Positions 61,836 to 64,000 of a DNA stretch of 64,000 bases are shown piece by piece. Source of the stretch: Methylotenera sp. (GTDB lineage Bacteria; Pseudomonadota; Gammaproteobacteria; Burkholderiales; Methylophilaceae); assembly GCA_020622105.1 (NCBI GenBank), contig JAHRYP010000009.1, positions 26,615 to 90,614 on the forward strand, read 5' to 3'. Numbering within the stretch: the first letter of the stretch is position 1; each line of letters starts with the position of its first letter. A program made the translations under genes and the position numbers. The notes beneath the pieces are model-generated. The model made no database searches. It was not told the DNA's origin and saw nothing but the letters and a program-made list of their open reading frames with translations.

Positions 61836-62644
61836 TGTTTCGAGTTGCTAAACATCTGATCCGTGGATTAACGCGCTCATCTGCGGCTGATGAAATTGTT
61901 GATGTGAGTGAGCTGGATGGCGTACGCGCACTGCATTTGGGGTCAGCTACCATTCAGAGTGCCATGCGTATTCGTGATCCACTGGCTCTGGAGCTTACTT
62001 ATACGCGCGGGATGATGTGTTTTCTGCTGTTTCATCATAGTGTCAGGCACATGCTCACGATTGGTTTGGGTGGTGGCTCTATTGCCAAGTATGTGCATGC
62101 CTATTGTCCTGAAATTGAGAGTAAAGTAATTGAAATTAACCCGCGGATTATTCAGGTTGCACGTAACCAGTTTTGTGTGCCGGAAAATGATGAGCGGCTG
62201 CAAGTGATTGAAGCTGATGGTTTACAGTATCTGGCCGAGCATAAAGATGCCGCTGATGTGCTGATGATCGATGCTTTTGACAGTAACGGCATTCCGCCTG
62301 ATTTTTGTAGTCAGGACTTTTTTGATCAATGCGCAGATAGCCTGAAATATGATGGTATTCTGGTCATTAATCTATGGGGTAGCGATAAAAACTTTGATGT
62401 TTATCTGAATAGAATAGAACAGAGTTTTTTTGGCAAAGCACTGATCCTGCCTACAGGCAGGCCAGGCAATATCGCCGTGTTTGGCTTTAAACGTGAACCT
62501 GCAGATTTGCGTATCAGTAGCTTACGTGCACGTGCAAAAGAGTTGGAAAAAACGCACAAGATAGAGTTTCTGCAGTTTGTAGAAAAATTGGCAGAACACA
62601 ATGACAGTACCAGTAACCGAATTTTTATGAAAAGTGATAGATAA
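61835..62644 (+). CDS. spermidine synthase-like methyltransferase-fold protein
   Basis: HMLTIGLGGGSIAKYVHAYCPEIESKVIEINPRIIQVARNQF, DVLMIDAFDSNGIP; GTG start at 61835. Confidence 0.82.
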   Translation: MFRVAKHLIRGLTRSSAADEIVDVSELDGVRALHLGSATIQSAMRIRDPLALELTYTRGMMCFLLFHHSVRHMLTIGLGGGSIAKYVHAYCPEIESKVIEINPRIIQVARNQFCVPENDERLQVIEADGLQYLAEHKDAADVLMIDAFDSNGIPPDFCSQDFFDQCADSLKYDGILVINLWGSDKNFDVYLNRIEQSFFGKALILPTGRPGNIAVFGFKREPADLRISSLRARAKELEKTHKIEFLQFVEKLAEHNDSTSNRIFMKSDR

Positions 62645-62647
62645 TTT

Positions 62648-63802
62648 ATGGCACAGCTTGCCCCTAACCGATACTTTGCAACCTGCCCACGAGGCTTGGA
62701 ACAATTGCTGGCAGACGAACTGCAGCAGATTGGCGCTAAATCCATCAAACCTACCGATGGCGGTGTGAGTTTTGATGGCGATTGGGCGGTGTGTTATGCC
62801 GCTAATTTACACTCCCGTATTGCCACGCGCATTATGTGGCAGGTGGGGCGTGGCAAATATCTGAACGAAGAAGATTTATTCAATGCAGCCTACAAACTGA
62901 ACTGGCCACAATGGTTTGAAGTGAAGCATGATTTTATGGTGAAAGTGACCGGCGTGAAATGTCCGCTAAAAAGTCTGGAATTTGCGACTTTAAAGATTAA
63001 AGATGCCGTGTGCGATAAATTCAGGCTCGCGGTTGGCAGCAGGCCATATATTGATACCAAAACCCCAGCAGTGCGGATTCATGCTTATTTAACTGTTGAT
63101 GAATATCAGTTTTATCTGGATACCTCAGGTGCCGCTTTGTATCAGCGCGGCAATCGCGGTGCGAGCATAGAGGCGCCGCTGCGTGAAAATCTGGCAGCAG
63201 GCATTTTGAAATTATCAGGCTGGCAGCCCGGACAAGCTTTGCTTGACCCTATGTGCGGCAGCGGAACATTTCTGTTGGAAGCTGCAATGCTAGCACTGGA
63301 TATTGCACCTGGATTAAAACGCGATTTTGGTTTTGAAAAACTGAGAACTTTTGAGTCCGATAGTTGGAAAAAGATCAAAAATCAGGCATTAAGTAAGGTC
63401 AAGAAAGTCTCTTTCCAGAAGATATATGGCTCAGACCTCGATTTGCGTGCGGTGCGCGTAACCAAGCAGAATCTTGAAGCAGCAGGCTTGCTGGAAGCGG
63501 TGCAGATTGCACATGTAGATATGCTCAAAGCTGTACCACCGGCAGATAGCGGTGTGCTGGTGACGAATCCACCTTATGGAGTACGCATCGGGGAAGATGA
63601 AGAACTGGCAGAACTATATCCAAAAATGGGTGAGGCTCTGAAACGCAAATTTGCCGGTTGGAATACTTATTTCCTGACTAATGATTTGCGTATGCCCAAG
63701 CTGATGCGCCTGACGCCAAGCAAACGCACGCCATTATTTAACGGGCCTCTGGAGTGCCGTTTGTTCGAGATTAAGATGGTAGCAGGCAGTAACCGTAAAT
63801 AA
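62648..63802 (+). CDS. THUMP-domain class I SAM-dependent RNA methyltransferase (RlmL N-terminal / YcbY-like)
   Basis: FATCPRGLEQLLADELQQIGA, LLDPMCGSGTFLLEAAMLALDIAPG, VLVTNPPYGVRIGE. Confidence 0.93.
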   Translation: MAQLAPNRYFATCPRGLEQLLADELQQIGAKSIKPTDGGVSFDGDWAVCYAANLHSRIATRIMWQVGRGKYLNEEDLFNAAYKLNWPQWFEVKHDFMVKVTGVKCPLKSLEFATLKIKDAVCDKFRLAVGSRPYIDTKTPAVRIHAYLTVDEYQFYLDTSGAALYQRGNRGASIEAPLRENLAAGILKLSGWQPGQALLDPMCGSGTFLLEAAMLALDIAPGLKRDFGFEKLRTFESDSWKKIKNQALSKVKKVSFQKIYGSDLDLRAVRVTKQNLEAAGLLEAVQIAHVDMLKAVPPADSGVLVTNPPYGVRIGEDEELAELYPKMGEALKRKFAGWNTYFLTNDLRMPKLMRLTPSKRTPLFNGPLECRLFEIKMVAGSNRK

Positions 63803-63821
63803 TGTTGCGTAAGGATTAGAC

Positions 63822-64000
63822 ATGGCCGACTCACTACAGGAACTGAGAATACGTATTAATGATTTCGTGGCCGAGCGTGATTGGGCGCAGTTTCATACGC
63901 CTAAGAACCTGGCGATGGCAATGATTGTCGAAGCCGCCGAGCTGGTAGAGCAGTTTCAGTGGGATACGGCGCAGGAAAGCCGACAGTTATCACTTGAAAA
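63822..64000 (+). CDS. MazG-like nucleotide pyrophosphohydrolase, truncated by window end
   Basis: MADSLQELRIRINDFVAERDWAQFHTPKNLAMAMIVEAAELVEQFQWDT typical of RS21-C6/MazG-like proteins. Confidence 0.85.
   Translation, partial: MADSLQELRIRINDFVAERDWAQFHTPKNLAMAMIVEAAELVEQFQWDTAQESRQLSLE

Noticed and set aside
1-64000. CRISPR array, prophage, integron, secondary-metabolite or defence island
   Set aside because: No regularly spaced repeats, cas genes, integrase, transposase, phage structural genes or toxin-antitoxin pairs were seen on either strand.

Overview
This 64 kb chromosomal window looks like a methylotrophic betaproteobacterium. My guess is Methylophilaceae, Methylotenera-like; this comes from gene content only, with no database search. 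Gene content: a dTDP-L-rhamnose operon (rfbBACD); a large C1 block (~18.2-34.4 kb); an RND/TolC efflux operon; a tig-clpP-clpX-lon-hupB block with three tRNAs; ppiD; fabI; an oppABC-like peptide transporter; mltD; gloB; and RNA-processing and housekeeping genes. The C1 block contains H4MPT and methylofuran cofactor genes (mptG, mtdB, Orf5-like ATP-grasp, mch, Orf7-like ATP-grasp, citG-like, hisA-like, mfnD/mfnF/mfnE-like, pabB, phhB). The RuMP genes tal, hps and phi and a two-component system sit in its middle. The most interesting candidates are two genes in this block whose families do not match a known step: a CitG-like protein and a HisA-like TIM barrel. Also notable are the separately promoted, hairpin-rich hps and phi units and a ~148 bp MITE-like element with imperfect terminal inverted repeats. 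At least seven conserved genes are broken by small indels with both halves otherwise intact (gpx, ppsA, Orf5-like ATP-grasp, cusA-like, lon, a gloB-adjacent methyltransferase, an RNB exoribonuclease). Several of these look like shortened homopolymer runs, so sequence or assembly error is a serious possibility. I saw no CRISPR array, prophage, transposase or recognisable defence island.
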